This document shows positions 24,501 to 35,962 of a DNA stretch of 64,000 bases, piece after piece. Within the stretch, counting starts at the first letter, position 1. Every line of letters starts with the position of its first letter. A program made the translations under genes and the position numbers. The notes under the pieces are model-generated. The model was not told the origin of the DNA. It made no database searches and saw nothing but the letters and a program-made list of their open reading frames with translations. Source of the DNA: Ipomoea triloba (Eukaryota > Streptophyta > Magnoliopsida > Solanales > Convolvulaceae); the NCBI RefSeq assembly GCF_003576645.1, contig NC_044930.1:421161-485160 (forward strand). The letters are read 5' to 3'.

Positions 24501-25242
24501 ACGACTAGTATTAGCATATTTGTTCATAATTTGAGTGGCAAAATATGTATTAGGCCAATAATCAGTAAATCTAACCTAGTGGGTAAGTACGTGGTTTCTT
24601 CAGTTGCATGAAGAAAAAATAGCTGCATTACATGCGAAATTGAATTTCTTGATAATCTGCTTGAACCTTATACTTTATTTTGAGTCAGGAATGTGGTGCT
24701 TCTGTGTTTAATAATGAATAGTTACCCTTTTACTTTTTGACAGGTTCCAAAATTTATGCTTTCTATTGTGTATCCCAATTAATTCATTCACAGCACCTAT
24801 TTTTCTTTCCCATTATGGGCATTACGTGCTTTTTTGTAACCTATCACGCTGAATCTCTTTCAGATTGGTGGCCGATCTAGTGTACAAGATGAACTTCTTT
24901 GCCGGTTTGTTTTCCCAGAGAGGCCTGGTGCCCTAATGAAATTTTTAGACGCTTTCAGCCCACGATGGAATATAAGTTTGTTCCATTACCGTTCACAGGT
25001 TGCCATTTCTTACCACCTTTTACTTTTATTTTCTCTCCATGTGCAAGACGTTATTTTCTTCTGGATATTATTGAACTAATGTTTTTATTGCAATTCAAAA
25101 GGGAGAAGCTGGTGCAAATGTGCTGGTCGGTCTTCAAGTTGCCAGCAACGAGATAGATGAGTTTAAGCAACGAGCCAACAATCTGGGTTACGAGTATGCT
25201 GTGGAAACCTGTAACGAGGCTTTCCAACTCTTGATGCATTAA
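21577..25242 (+). CDS. OMR1: Threonine deaminase (dehydratase), biosynthetic, plastidic
   Basis: PLP enzyme converting threonine to 2-oxobutanoate, the committed step of isoleucine synthesis in plastids. Eight exons: 21577-22032, 22468-22647, 22770-23246, 23513-23761, 23975-24048, 24250-24367, 24864-24998, 25102-25242; 1830 nt, 609 aa. The first ~90 residues are Ala/Pro/Ser/Arg-rich, as expected of a transit peptide. Catalytic domain: [13 protein letters not shown] with the PLP lysine, [11 protein letters not shown], and the phosphate loop [14 protein letters not shown]. Two ACT-like regulatory modules follow (starting near [15 protein letters not shown] and [19 protein letters not shown]), ending in LLMH, so feedback control by isoleucine is expected. 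The start sits in the strong context GCCGCCATGG. Intron 5 has a GC donor (24049). Both regulatory modules are present, unlike processed defensive forms, but the gene alone cannot separate TD1 from TD2 roles. Confidence 0.95.
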
Positions 25243-26144
25243 ACAGGTCCATCAGAGTATCGCTCATGCTTAGGCGCAAAAGTTTTATGGCATTTTACAA
25301 TCCTATAGATTTCCCTAGAAATCCGTTTTCAGCAGTACTATTAAGGTTATGTAAAACCTATTGGCTATTGTGCCACGCTATGACTCTAGTATTCCTTGGC
25401 ATTATTTCTTGATGTTTTTAGGCCTGCATTTCATGTTACTTCCCTTATGTATTTTCATAATGCAGCATGTATTGTGCCCTTTTATCATCACCGTATAATG
25501 TCATATTGTATGTGTACAAATTTGTGCACTGTGCATGTCTACACAAATTTCCTTTGAAACCGAGTATGGAAAGTTTACAATGCTGAACAGGTACCGGTGC
25601 CTTTTGCATCAAGTACAACTATGAACTATGTATCATGTATGCTTTTCAGACTGTATCAGGTACCTTCAACTTGTATCTCTGCAATATCTGGTATTCTGGT
25701 CAGTGTATCTATATGTAAATTTCATTTGAAACTGAGTATGAAAAGGTTGGTCCCCAACCCCCATGTAGTATCAGTTGTAATCTCAAAAACATATATGGTT
25801 GTATACTCAGTACAAAGGGTATTGCCGTATTGGTGTTGATCGAGAAAGGAAAAGACTGTTCTAGGAACGTGACTAGAGCATTGAAGTTTCTGACAGTCTT
25901 TGCTTGAACTTAAGCTTGACCATTGCTGTACCTTGCAGTAGTCATTAAACATCTTCAGGTACCATGGTTCTAGGTTCATCAGAGGGAAGATGGCCTCGTA
26001 TTAAATTCTTTACTGCTGCTTGTAAATGCTATAGCTACTTTCACCCTTTTACTTTAAATTCTTCCCATCTACTCTCACCTCTATTTCTTTAACAGCTCTG
26101 CTAAATCCTCTCCCTCTCCAAGAAGAAGAAAGAAAGAAAGAAAA
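25243..26144. other. 3' flank of threonine deaminase and intergenic DNA
   Basis: Presumed 3' UTR, then a degenerate direct repeat: about 25548-25575 and 25711-25745 share AAATTTC, TTTGAAAC and GAGTATG in order. A GAAA-rich leader (26119-26143) precedes the GDSL start codon. No gene seen. Confidence 0.5.
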
Positions 26145-27678
26145 ATGGGGTTTTCAAGAAGTGTTTGGGGTGTGTTTGTTGCTGCTGCTGTGTTTGCATA
26201 TGAGGCTAAAGGGGAGCCGATGGTGCCATCGCTCTGCATCTTTGGAGACTCGGTGGTGGATTCGGGAAACAACAACAACTTGAACACTGTGATTAAGGCT
26301 AACTTCCCGCCTTATGGAAGAGACTTTGTCAATCACCAGCCCACTGGAAGGTTCTGCAATGGAAAACTGGCCACAGATTTCACTGGTATTCTATCTGCTG
26401 TATAACACATTACACTTATCTATGGGTAGTCGCATATAAACATACATCATACCCGATATCGAATATATATATGGTACTGGGTACCAGTTATGATTGGAAT
26501 TGATGCCGATTTGGCACCTTTTATACATATTTGACATGCTTCTTCTTTTCTGTTTGGCCACAGCTGAGTACCTTGGGTTCACTTCATACCCACCGGCTTA
26601 CCTAAGCCAAGAAGCCAATGGGAATAGCATTCTTGCTGGTGCCAACTTTGCTTCTGCAGCTTCTGGTTACTATGACAGCACTCCTCAGCTATATGTATAT
26701 ACACACACACTCTCTCCCCCCTTGTATTCTGTTTCAACTGAAAGGTTAACTTGATAGCGAGACGACATATTTATATTAATATAATATATAAAATATATCA
26801 TTTATTTGGTATGTATGCAGCGTGCCATTACACTGCAACAACAGCTAGGATATTACAAGGAGTGGCAAAGCAAAGTTGGAGTTTGGCAGGGAAAGCCAAG
26901 GCCAACAACATAATTTCAGGTGGAATCCACCTTGTGAGTGCAGGGACAAGTGATTTCATCCAGAATTACTATGTTAATCCGATGGTTTGCAGAGCTTATA
27001 CTCCCGATCAGTTCTCTGATCTCCTCATGCAGTCATACACTACCTTCGTTCAGGTCACATATCTCATATCTGTCATAATCTACGTGAAATAATATTATAT
27101 ATATAAATAATAAATGTATAGTCTCACGTGACAGAATCTGTATGAGTTGGGGGCGAGGAAGATAGGAGTGACCAATCTACCGCCAACTGGCTGCTTGCCT
27201 GCGTCGATCACGATGTATGGTGGAGGAAACAACCAGTGTGTTGAAAGGATGAACCAAGATGCCATTTCCTATAACAAGAAGCTTAGCAGCACATCACAAA
27301 GCCTAAAGAGCAAGCTTCCAGGCCTCAAACTAGTAGTGTTTGACATCTATCAGCCTCTGCTAGATATCATCACAAAACCCTCTGAAAATGGTAACATCAT
27401 CACATGCACTATTCTTGATTGAAAGGGGATTTTTCCTGATTGAAAGTTGAAAAAGATTAAGACTGCATTATACAATGAATGTTGCAGGGTTCTTTGAATC
27501 GAGGAAGGCCTGCTGTGGGACAGGGACACTGGAAACATCGTACCTCTGCAACGAAAGATCAATAGGGACATGTTCGAACGCCACAGAATACGTGTTCTGG
27601 GATGGATTCCATCCATCTCAAGCTGCTAACGAGAAGTTGGCGCAGAGTCTGCTCGTTCAAGGATTTGATCTCATCTGA
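26145..27678 (+). CDS. GDSL esterase/lipase with an apparent 1-nt frameshift in exon 3
   Basis: Secreted SGNH hydrolase. Exons 26145-26385, 26564-26694, 26821-27053, 27135-27390, 27488-27678. A hydrophobic N-terminus (residues 7-20) is a likely signal peptide. Block I is [13 protein letters not shown] with the nucleophile Ser; the [11 protein letters not shown] block, a Gly-Thr-Ser-Asp-Phe block and the final DGFHPS with the Asp/His pair are all present. The exon sum is 1052 nt, one short of a multiple of three. In exon 3 the frame encoding [20 protein letters not shown] runs into a stop, while the family sequence continues as [11 protein letters not shown] in the next frame from 26881. So one base is missing around 26878-26884, either a true null mutation or a sequence error. 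Corrected length would be 350 aa, normal for the family. Confidence 0.85.
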
Positions 27679-28561
27679 TCGATCTTAAACTTAATGCATG
27701 CCCACACTGCATTTACATCCAGATTAACTCGTCACTGTTGCCGGGTTGTTGATTATTCCTTACATTTGTATGCTTTGTCTCATGTCTGAATTGAACATGA
27801 TGCGTTATCAGTATGTTAGCTACTGAATGTCTTTCATACATTAATCTGTAGTTGTTAACAATGATCTATGATAATACCGAGTTGTTGAGGTTATAATGCT
27901 TGGATGAATCAAACGGCTCAAATGTTAATAACTAACTCTTCTCTGTAATAAGAGTTCAATATGCTCACAACCTGGACCTTATATAATTAGACAAGACAGT
28001 TTGAATCAAATGTTGAGTGATCAAACGAACAGGCAGTAGAGAACTAGAGAGATCAAGGAGTAGTGGAGCAAGTGCAACTCAAATGATTTGGTTAATATAT
28101 TTTTGACAACTTATACTTATTTTGGCCCGAGGAATGTGCTATTTTAAAATTCATGAGAGAATGCTTTGTCACCTTTTGAGGTCTTACTTGTCACGGATAT
28201 GAAACATACACAAGTTCTAGAAGCAGCCTGAATTCAGGTGTCTGCTAAAACCATGAACCCATTCTACAAATCTTGGTGTGTGGGTGTTAGTCATTTGATA
28301 GAAGAAATTTATAATTACATAAGGAAAAAAAAAGAAAATATAATTAACACTAAAAAAAATAATGGCGTAATTGATATTAAGCCTAAAATTGAAGGACCAA
28401 ATCAATAATTTACTCAAATTATTATTATTAATTTTTGAAACAAATTTACTCAAATTATTAATAAACCCTTTCTGAATTGTCTTTTTCTGTTTTTTCTGTT
28501 TTTTCAGAATCAGAAGATAAACCCTGTAAGAACCATAGTTGAACCGGCGCCGTTCAATTCC
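27679..28561. other. Intergenic region between GDSL and PPR genes
   Basis: 3' flank of the GDSL gene and short upstream region of the PPR gene. Non-coding and AT-rich; no repeat of note. Confidence 0.6.
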
Positions 28562-31216
28562 ATGGCCGCCGTTATTCTCCTTCCCGCCACGACAGTCTCC
28601 GGCTCCGCCGCTGCCGCCTCCACATTTCTCTCTGCCAGCAATCCAATCTCATCTCTTTCTGTAATAAAACCCAACCACAAATTCAAGCCCGCATTTTTCC
28701 TTTCAAACGCCTCACTCTCAATCCAAGAGCCCCTTCTCAGCTCCGACCCACTGATTAACTCTTCTATCTCAAGACAGCACGCCGTCGATTATGCCGATTT
28801 TCTTAAGCTCTCCGTCCGCTCCGGCGACGTTGAGCTTACTAGAGTCGTCCACGCCATGGTTCTCAAGCTCGAAGAGGACACCCGGTTGTCCAATGCTCTT
28901 ATTTCCGCGTATCTGAAACTAGGTCTTGTAGATTATGCTCTCGCCGTGTTTGATTGTCTTTCCTCCCCGGATATAAAATCATACACCGCAATCATATCGG
29001 GTTTTGCGAAAATCAACCGTGAAATTGAAGCCGTGGAGCTCTTCTTTGAGATGAGAGGCTCAGGTATTGAACCCAATGAGTATAGCTTCGTCGCTTTGTT
29101 GACTGCTTGCATTCGTTCACAGAATTTAGAATTGGGGGTTCAAGTTCACGCTTTGATGATCAAATTGGGCTATTTGGATTGCACTTATGTTGTTAATGCC
29201 CTTATGGGACTGTATAGTAAATGTGGCAGTTTGGATTTTGTAATTGAATTGTTCGACAATTTGCCTAAACGAGACATTGCTTCGTGGAATACTATGATTT
29301 CGGGTATGGTTAAGGAGTCCATGTTTGGTAGAGCTTTTGAATTGTTTAATGATATGCAGAGAACTGATTGTTTAAGAGTTGACTATATTACACTCTCCAC
29401 TCTTTTGAATGCATGCTCTGAGTGTTTTGTGAGGAGAGGTCAAGAACTTCATGCCCATGCTCTTAGAATCGGGTACGAAAGCAATTTGAGTGTGAACAAT
29501 GCGCTTATTAAATTCTATACGAGGTGTGGAAGCATAAAGAGCGTGATGGCTTTGTTTGAGAGGATGCTGGTGCGGGATGCCTTTACGTGGAATGAAATGA
29601 TCACAGCGTATATGGAATCTGGTCTTGTTGATTTGGCTAAGGAACTTTTCGATCACTTGCCCGAGAAGAATGCAGTTTTATATAATGCTGTTTTAGCCGG
29701 ATTTTGTCAAAACGGTGAAGGCTTGAGAGCAATGGCCTTTTTTTATAGAATGGTGAAGGAAAGCATAGAGTTTTCTGATTTTACCTTGACTAGTATTGCA
29801 TATGCCTGTGGGTTGTTGATGGAAAGAAAGTCGAGTAAACAGATTCACGGGTTTATTCTCAAGTCTGGCTGTGAGCCAAATGATTGTATCGAGGCTGCAT
29901 TGCTTGACATGTGCACTCGGTGTGGGAGGATGGAGGATGCTGAAAAGATATTCCATAGAATGCCACTGGGCCACGGTAGATTGATTGCATTGACATCTAT
30001 GCTATGTGGATATGCTCAGAACGGGCAGCCAGAAAACGCAATTTCTCTATTTTTGGAAACGCAGTTAGAAGGACTACTAGTCGTGGATGAAGTCGCAACA
30101 GCTACTGTTCTTGGCGTTTGTGGAACTTTAGGGTTACTTAAGTTGGGGGAAAATCTCCATTGCCTTGCCTTGAAACATGGTTTTCTGTCTGACGTGGTCG
30201 TTGGGAATGCTGTAATTAGCATGTATGCCAAGTGTGGTGAATTGGAAGATGCAGTTAAGGCCTTTGAGCTTATGCCATCCCGTGATTTATGTTCATGGAA
30301 TAGTTTGTTAGCCGGTTATGTCCTTCATAGGCGGGGAGATGAAGCTTTGGATACGTGGTCGAGGATGGAAAGACTAGGAATAGTGCCAGACTCCTTTACC
30401 TGTCTCCATATACTTTCAGCATACAGACACACTACAACAAATTTAGTTAATCGCTGCCAAAGCTTCTTTTTCTCAATGCAGTCTGCATATGGTGTGTTGC
30501 CCGCCTCAGATCACTACGCCTGCTTGGTAAGCGTATTAGGTTACTGGGGTCTGCTCGAGGAAGCAGAGGAAACAATCACTACCATGCCTTTCGAGCCAAA
30601 GCCTTCTGTTTGGCGGGCTTTGCTTGATAGTTGCATAATGCATTTGAATTCCACCATCGGGAAGAGGGTCATCAAGAAAATACTATCCATCGAGCCACAG
30701 GATCCATCGACATTCATCCTAAAATCAAATCTTTATTCAGCATCCGGAAGATGGCAGTGCTCGGAGCTTGTGAGGGCAGAGATGAAGGAGAAGGGGTTCC
30801 AGAAAATCCCGGGCCAAAGTTGGGTCATCTGTCAACACAAATTTCACTCGTTTTTCGCCAGAGACACATCGCATTTGCAGTCTAAAGACATCTACAGCGC
30901 ACTGGACATACTAATCCTGGAATGCATGAAAAGGGGATATGCGCCCGATACAAGCTATGTTCTTCATGAAGTTGAAGAGTATCAGAAGAAGGATTTCTTG
31001 TTCCATCACAGTGCAAAACTGGCACTGACATTCGGCCTTCTAATGACCAAACCTGGAAAACCCGTTCGCATTATGAAGAACATTCTTCTTTGTGGTGACT
31101 GTCATACATTCTTCAAGTCTGCTTCCATTGTCACAAAGAGAGAGATACATGTTAGAGACACTTCAGGTTTTCACTGTTTCTTGAATGGTAAATGCTCTTG
31201 CAACGATCGCTGGTGA
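28562..31216 (+). CDS. EMB175: DYW-class pentatricopeptide repeat protein, EMB175 type
   Basis: Single exon, 884 aa. An organelle RNA-binding protein of the PLS subfamily, probably a C-to-U editing or processing factor. An Ala/Ser-rich N-terminus looks like a transit peptide; about 20 PPR motifs follow (phrases such as SWNTMISGMVKE, NALISAYLKLG, VVGNAVISMYAKCGELEDA), then E/E+ regions and a DYW domain with HSAKLAL, CGDCHTFFK and CSCNDRW at the end. The usual terminal DYW triplet is DRW here. Gene length, motif order and many segments (LLDMCTRC, YSASGRW, HARDTSH-like) match Arabidopsis EMB175 (At5g03800) as I recall it, whose end is DLW. Loss of that gene blocks embryo development in Arabidopsis. 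Confidence 0.93.
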   Translation: MAAVILLPATTVSGSAAAASTFLSASNPISSLSVIKPNHKFKPAFFLSNASLSIQEPLLSSDPLINSSISRQHAVDYADFLKLSVRSGDVELTRVVHAMVLKLEEDTRLSNALISAYLKLGLVDYALAVFDCLSSPDIKSYTAIISGFAKINREIEAVELFFEMRGSGIEPNEYSFVALLTACIRSQNLELGVQVHALMIKLGYLDCTYVVNALMGLYSKCGSLDFVIELFDNLPKRDIASWNTMISGMVKESMFGRAFELFNDMQRTDCLRVDYITLSTLLNACSECFVRRGQELHAHALRIGYESNLSVNNALIKFYTRCGSIKSVMALFERMLVRDAFTWNEMITAYMESGLVDLAKELFDHLPEKNAVLYNAVLAGFCQNGEGLRAMAFFYRMVKESIEFSDFTLTSIAYACGLLMERKSSKQIHGFILKSGCEPNDCIEAALLDMCTRCGRMEDAEKIFHRMPLGHGRLIALTSMLCGYAQNGQPENAISLFLETQLEGLLVVDEVATATVLGVCGTLGLLKLGENLHCLALKHGFLSDVVVGNAVISMYAKCGELEDAVKAFELMPSRDLCSWNSLLAGYVLHRRGDEALDTWSRMERLGIVPDSFTCLHILSAYRHTTTNLVNRCQSFFFSMQSAYGVLPASDHYACLVSVLGYWGLLEEAEETITTMPFEPKPSVWRALLDSCIMHLNSTIGKRVIKKILSIEPQDPSTFILKSNLYSASGRWQCSELVRAEMKEKGFQKIPGQSWVICQHKFHSFFARDTSHLQSKDIYSALDILILECMKRGYAPDTSYVLHEVEEYQKKDFLFHHSAKLALTFGLLMTKPGKPVRIMKNILLCGDCHTFFKSASIVTKREIHVRDTSGFHCFLNGKCSCNDRW

Positions 31217-31794
31217 GACAGATCAGGTACATATGATTTTGTAACAGAAAAAAAAAAAAAAAAGCTTTGCTATTTGTTCACTATAATCATAATTCCAACA
31301 CAGTATTGTTTGCACAGTTTTTAGTACTTCAGACAACCTCTGCATCTTGACTAGGAAAACAACATACATTAATACAGTACAACATATATTTTCATCAACA
31401 TTTTGTTGTAAATTATGACTTTTTCTACCCCAAAAAGGACATAGACAAAAAGGGATGAACTTTAAGCTCATAGAGTGCACTATATTAAAGAATTTGGCTA
31501 TACAATGTAGTAGGCGAGAAATTTTGTGAGCACAATTCTGAATTAACTTCCGAGTGATAGGGGATGTTCTATGGCCTTTTAGGAACATTTAAAGCTTGGG
31601 ATACTATATGACCTCATTTGGAAGTAGCACAAGAATAGCTGAATTTAAGTAGAGAAAATGTTGAATTGAACTAATAATTTTCATATATTATTGAATTAAA
31701 ATATATGGAGAAAAAAGAATCTAGGATTCTAGATTAATCTAATCTAAAATCTAAACATAAAACTAGGTAACATAATCTAATCTAAGCCAACACA
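31217..31794. other. Convergent 3' flanks of PPR and BGAL copy A
   Basis: Includes an A-run at 31248-31263 and AT-rich non-coding sequence. Parts recur at 36975-37020 and 37480-37676, showing that this spacer was duplicated too. Confidence 0.6.
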
Positions 31795-34700
31795 CTAACA
31801 AGTAGCTTCAACAGCAAGCCTTCTCTTGGATTTGCTGCAGGTTGTGGTTGCGAAAAGGGCATCAGAGACATGGAGAGTGCACTTCTCCTTCCCCACACAA
31901 GCCGATTGAATCACTGGCATGGCGTTGGTGGCATCACAATGGCTTGTTTCAAAGGAGCCGCAGCTGCCTTTTGGTTCACCAAAGCTAGCAAAGTTGATCT
32001 TCGAGATCTTTCTGCCTCCTCCTTGGCAAGACAACTCCAATGTGTTTCCTTCCTCTACATTGGCACATATGGTTCCTACTGTTACGGTTTGAACCCTAAC
32101 TTCTTGAGGACGACCGCCCATCTCTTCGAACAAAACCAATTGGTTGTTCCCTTTTCGTAGGAAGGAACGTGGAACGTGGTACCATCGTTGTGAAGGTTTA
32201 CCACAACCGGCTCCACATTTTGATCCGCCATAGTTTCCACGATAGTCACATTGAGGGCAGCCATCGGCTTTGGCGAGGAAGGATGGCCAGTATCTACCAA
32301 TGTGATGTCCATTCACCCAAGCCACTCCCTTCCCCATTCCTTTCAAATCCAACACCACAGAGTCTTCCCCCGTGGGGGTCTTAAAGAATGTCTGCAAGAA
32401 AATGACCGAGCATAGAAGTTACATACAAAGTTTATGTGTTAGGAATGGGGAGAGTAATGTTATTAACGGTATGGATTGCGTTACCTTGTACCAAATAAAC
32501 ATTCTGTCTGTTTGGAAGTCAGATGTGTGCCATGTTAACTTATTGCGGTCATCAAGTTCAAAAAGTCCTTTAGAAATTCCATGTAATCCGACCATATATG
32601 TCCATGTGTTTTTTGATAAATCCAATCCTTCACCATTTGGTTCAACTATCTTAACTGGTCCAACAACTCCTTGTCCTACCTTTTCGAAAAATTCTCCATA
32701 GTTCTACCAACAAAAAAATACAATGAACAATTAGAAAAAATTTAGAAGATAAAGCATTGATGGTTGTAAGGGAAAAACTCTTACGGGTAGTCCGACAGTT
32801 TCACTGAGTAAAGAAATTGTATTGATATCTTCTCGGATTTTCACATTTCTTTGAAATGAAAATTCAAACTTTCCGTCATCTTGTGCCCATTGAGAACCTA
32901 GAGATAAACATATAATTAATTAATGAATAATTATTAATTACAACTAATAAATAATTCAAATTAAGAGACTTTTACCAATGTGCTTGTTGTTAAAAAAGGC
33001 ATGGAGGACATGGCTTTTTGTGTTAACTTGAAGAGTAAGCTCCTGTCCTAAAATTGGACTATTCTCATCTACCTTGAAACTAAACAAAACAAACACAATT
33101 AATTAATGATCTTGTATATAATAAAATATAAAATAAATTGTGATTATTGGCAATATATACCTTGTCATGTACCACAAGTAATCAGTAGTATCATTTGTCA
33201 CAGTTTTCTGATCAAATAGTTGTTTGGCATCAAGAGCATCTATCAATACTGAGCTTTGATCTTTGTCACCAAACTTGAGATGCATAACAGTTTCAGGCCT
33301 ATATGACCATTTCAATTGCCCTTCACTTAGCTTCTTTACCATCACAGTTGTTTGAGCATTAACCTAAAGACCAAAATATTGCAATGAATTATATTAAAAT
33401 TATTGCTTATATTTAGAAATGTTGGAGTAGATTGATGTTTTTATAAGTTACTCACCCGGGCTGTGTTATAAATTTCGGTTTTGCAGTCAGGGAGAATTGT
33501 GACCGACCATGCTGGTGTGGTGTAATTCCTGCCTTCAAAGGTGATGGATATGTCATCTTTGTCATTTGCATTTCCTAAGAAGCATACCCTTTTCCCCTTG
33601 TACTCATACACTGTTGACTGAAAAACATAATATAGAATGATGTCATTAGATTCATTAAAAATTGAAAAAAGAATTAAATTGGAAGAATTAACAAATATAA
33701 TGAATTATAACACTTACAGACATCATCCTTCCATAATCTGTGTTGGTTGCATTGCCATACAAAAGTACATCCTCCAAAGAATATAAAAGGTTATGGAGTT
33801 CCTTGAGATGCCCCCACTTTGGTTGGTTCACATTACCTTAACCATTTCCACAATTGCATTAGTATCAAATTATCAGTAGATCAGATTAAAGTCTAGTAAT
33901 TAAAACTTTACCATATTCATCGAGGGGAGCATTGTAGTCATATGTTGTAGCAATGTATGGTCCACCTGATGTCCTTCCAAAATTTGTTCCACCATGGTAC
34001 TAAAGATGGGGCAAAAAAGTAAAAATAGAGTAATAAAACTGGATAAATTTTTTATGCCTAACAATGCATATCAAACCATACCATATAGTAGTTTTGTAGA
34101 GATCCACCATATTGGAAAAAACGAGCAACAGCAAATGCAAGATCTTCCGCAGGTCTGTGAGGGTCTCTATCACCCCAGTTCTTAAACCTTACATATTAAA
34201 GAATCAAAATAATTAGTGTAATTAAAAATTTCAATTAATTACATAAATAAACAAAATAAAATTAAAGTACACTAACCAGCCACTCCAGTTTTCAGTCCAA
34301 AATTTAGGGTTATTGTTCTTAGGCCAGAATTGATCACAATAAAATCCATTGCAGGTATTAATCTGCATTTTTAACCAAGGAAATTAAACTAAATATAATT
34401 ATATTACTAAAAAAATATAGAAATAATTTTTAAAAATAAAAATTTACCATAGTTTTTGGAGCATCATCCTCTTGACACATGATCCAAGGCACTCCAATAT
34501 TCAGAGAAAGAGCAAAATCCGCACACCAATTTATATATTTCTTTCCTTCTTCTCCGTAATGCGATATAATATTCCCATACTCATTTTCAATCTATTTTTT
34601 TTAAATATAATAATAATAAATATTTAAGTTTGAGGTGACAACTTTTAAAAAAGATTAATTTAAAAAAAAATCAGAAAATGGCAACATTATTACCTGGGCA

Positions 34701-34826
34701 AGGATAATACTTCCCCCTTGACTAGCAAAAAGGTTCTCTCCTTTTACCATGTCTACAATTTTCTTTGTGAAGATTCCCATCTCCCTCTGAGCAAAAAAAA
34801 AATTAATTTTTAAAAATTTGAAATGC

Positions 34827-34864
<38 letters not shown>

Positions 34865-35892
34865 TAATAATAATAATAATAATAATACCATGAATACTGC
34901 ATTGTTGGTTCTGAGAGTTGTGTTTGGCATGTTGTGTAACCACATAGGAAATCCTCTGAAATTCAATAATAATAATAAGGTAAAACATTACATAGACTTT
35001 AAAACCTCAAAAAGATTTATATAATGTTTATGAAGCAAATATCAATATTGACATTTACCCAAAATTCCATTCTGCACAAACGTATGGACCTATTCTTAGC
35101 ATGGTGTAAAGCCCTTCATTTTTTATTGCCTTGAGAAACTGTATCAAATCTTTATTTCCCGAAAAATCATACTGAAATTTTAATTAAAAATTAAAATTTC
35201 CCGAAAAATCATACTGAAATTTTAATTAAAAATTAAAAATTCCCGAAAAATCATACTGAAATTTTAATTAAAAATTAAAAATAAATTAGATGTAAACACA
35301 TATTTCCGAATTAATAAAAATATTATTAAAAGATTTCCCGAAAAATCATACTGAAATTTTAATTAAAAATTAAAATTTCCCGAAAAATCATACTGAAATT
35401 TTAATTAAAAATTAAAAATTCCCGAAAAATCATACTGAAATTTTAATTAAAAATTAAAAATAAATTAGATGTAAACACATATTTCCGAATTAATAAAAAT
35501 ATTATTAAAAGATTTCAATTCCAACCTCACGGTAATTAGGCTCATGAGCATTCCAAAAAACATAAGTTTCTATAGTGTTGACACCACCCTCTTTTGCCTT
35601 TTTGATCAAAGAGGGCCACATCTATATAAATAAACAAATTATTTAAGATATTAACAATACAAAAAAATAATTTAAAAAATTATTTTAATAGAATATATAA
35701 CAAAATTGAGAAAATATATACTTGAGCTGTGCTACGAGGATAGTGAATGGAACCAGAAATGATGAGTTTTCTCTGACCATTAATTTTTAAGGCGCGATTA
35801 TCATATGTAACTTGTAAAGCATCGTAAAAAGGTAAATTGTAAGAAAATATAGTGAGAGCAAGTGCTATAAAACTAGTGAGAAAAGATGCCAT
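31795..35892 (-). CDS. Beta-galactosidase, GH35, BGAL7/BGAL15 type, copy A
   Basis: Secreted or cell-wall enzyme removing terminal beta-galactose. Sixteen exons in gene order: 35892-35722, 35621-35526, 35171-35059, 34955-34889, 34786-34694, 34591-34448, 34362-34277, 34187-34082, 33999-33912, 33836-33718, 33617-33456, 33363-33161, 33079-32976, 32897-32785, 32703-32485, 32391-31795; 2481 nt, 826 aa, open throughout. A signal peptide covers residues 1-25. GH35 core: GSIHYPRST, the acid/base Glu in IENEYGN, the nucleophile Glu in WTENWSGW, and [16 protein letters not shown]. Beta-sandwich regions follow and the C-terminus is a Cys-rich SUEL-type lectin domain ending in EATC. Exon 3's acceptor is tandemly multiplied (see separate entry). 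The gene faces the PPR gene tail-to-tail. Confidence 0.95.
34825..34887. repeat. (AAT)n microsatellite in BGAL copy A intron 4
   Basis: Near-perfect AAT run broken once by ACAAT. It lies in the intron between exons 4 and 5; copy B has a run at the same place but with a strand switch. Confidence 0.85.
35158..35515. repeat. Nested tandem repeat multiplying the exon 3 splice acceptor of BGAL copy A
   Basis: Two 179-bp units (35158-35336 and 35337-35515). Each holds three 42-bp-spaced copies of a core starting CCCGAAAAATCATACTGAAA: starts at 35158, 35200, 35242, 35337, 35379, 35421. On the minus strand every core reads ...TTTCAG then TATGATTTTTCGGG, that is the intron 2 acceptor plus the first 14 nt of exon 3. 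Only the copy at 35158 continues into the rest of exon 3. Copy B has a single acceptor (47434). Confidence 0.9.
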
Positions 35893-35954
35893 TTTAGCAA
35901 AGAAGAATTGAAATAAGAAATGATTGGAATGAATTTTTTGTTTTAGTATTCCCC

Positions 35955-35962
35955 TATTTATA
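35955..35962 (-). promoter_or_regulatory. TATA box of BGAL copy A
   Basis: TATAAATA on the minus strand, about 63 bp before the ATG and conserved at the same distance in copy B. Confidence 0.6.

Noticed and set aside
30631..30885. Alternative frame within the PPR gene
   Set aside because: Contained in the DYW/E region of the single long PPR frame; no independent support.
31870..32384. Plus-strand frames opposite the last beta-galactosidase exon
   Set aside because: Antisense shadows of a well-supported exon.
35158..35515. Regular repeats with constant spacing, CRISPR-like at first glance
   Set aside because: The context is a plant intron, spacers are themselves repeats, and the repeated core is a splice acceptor with exon sequence.
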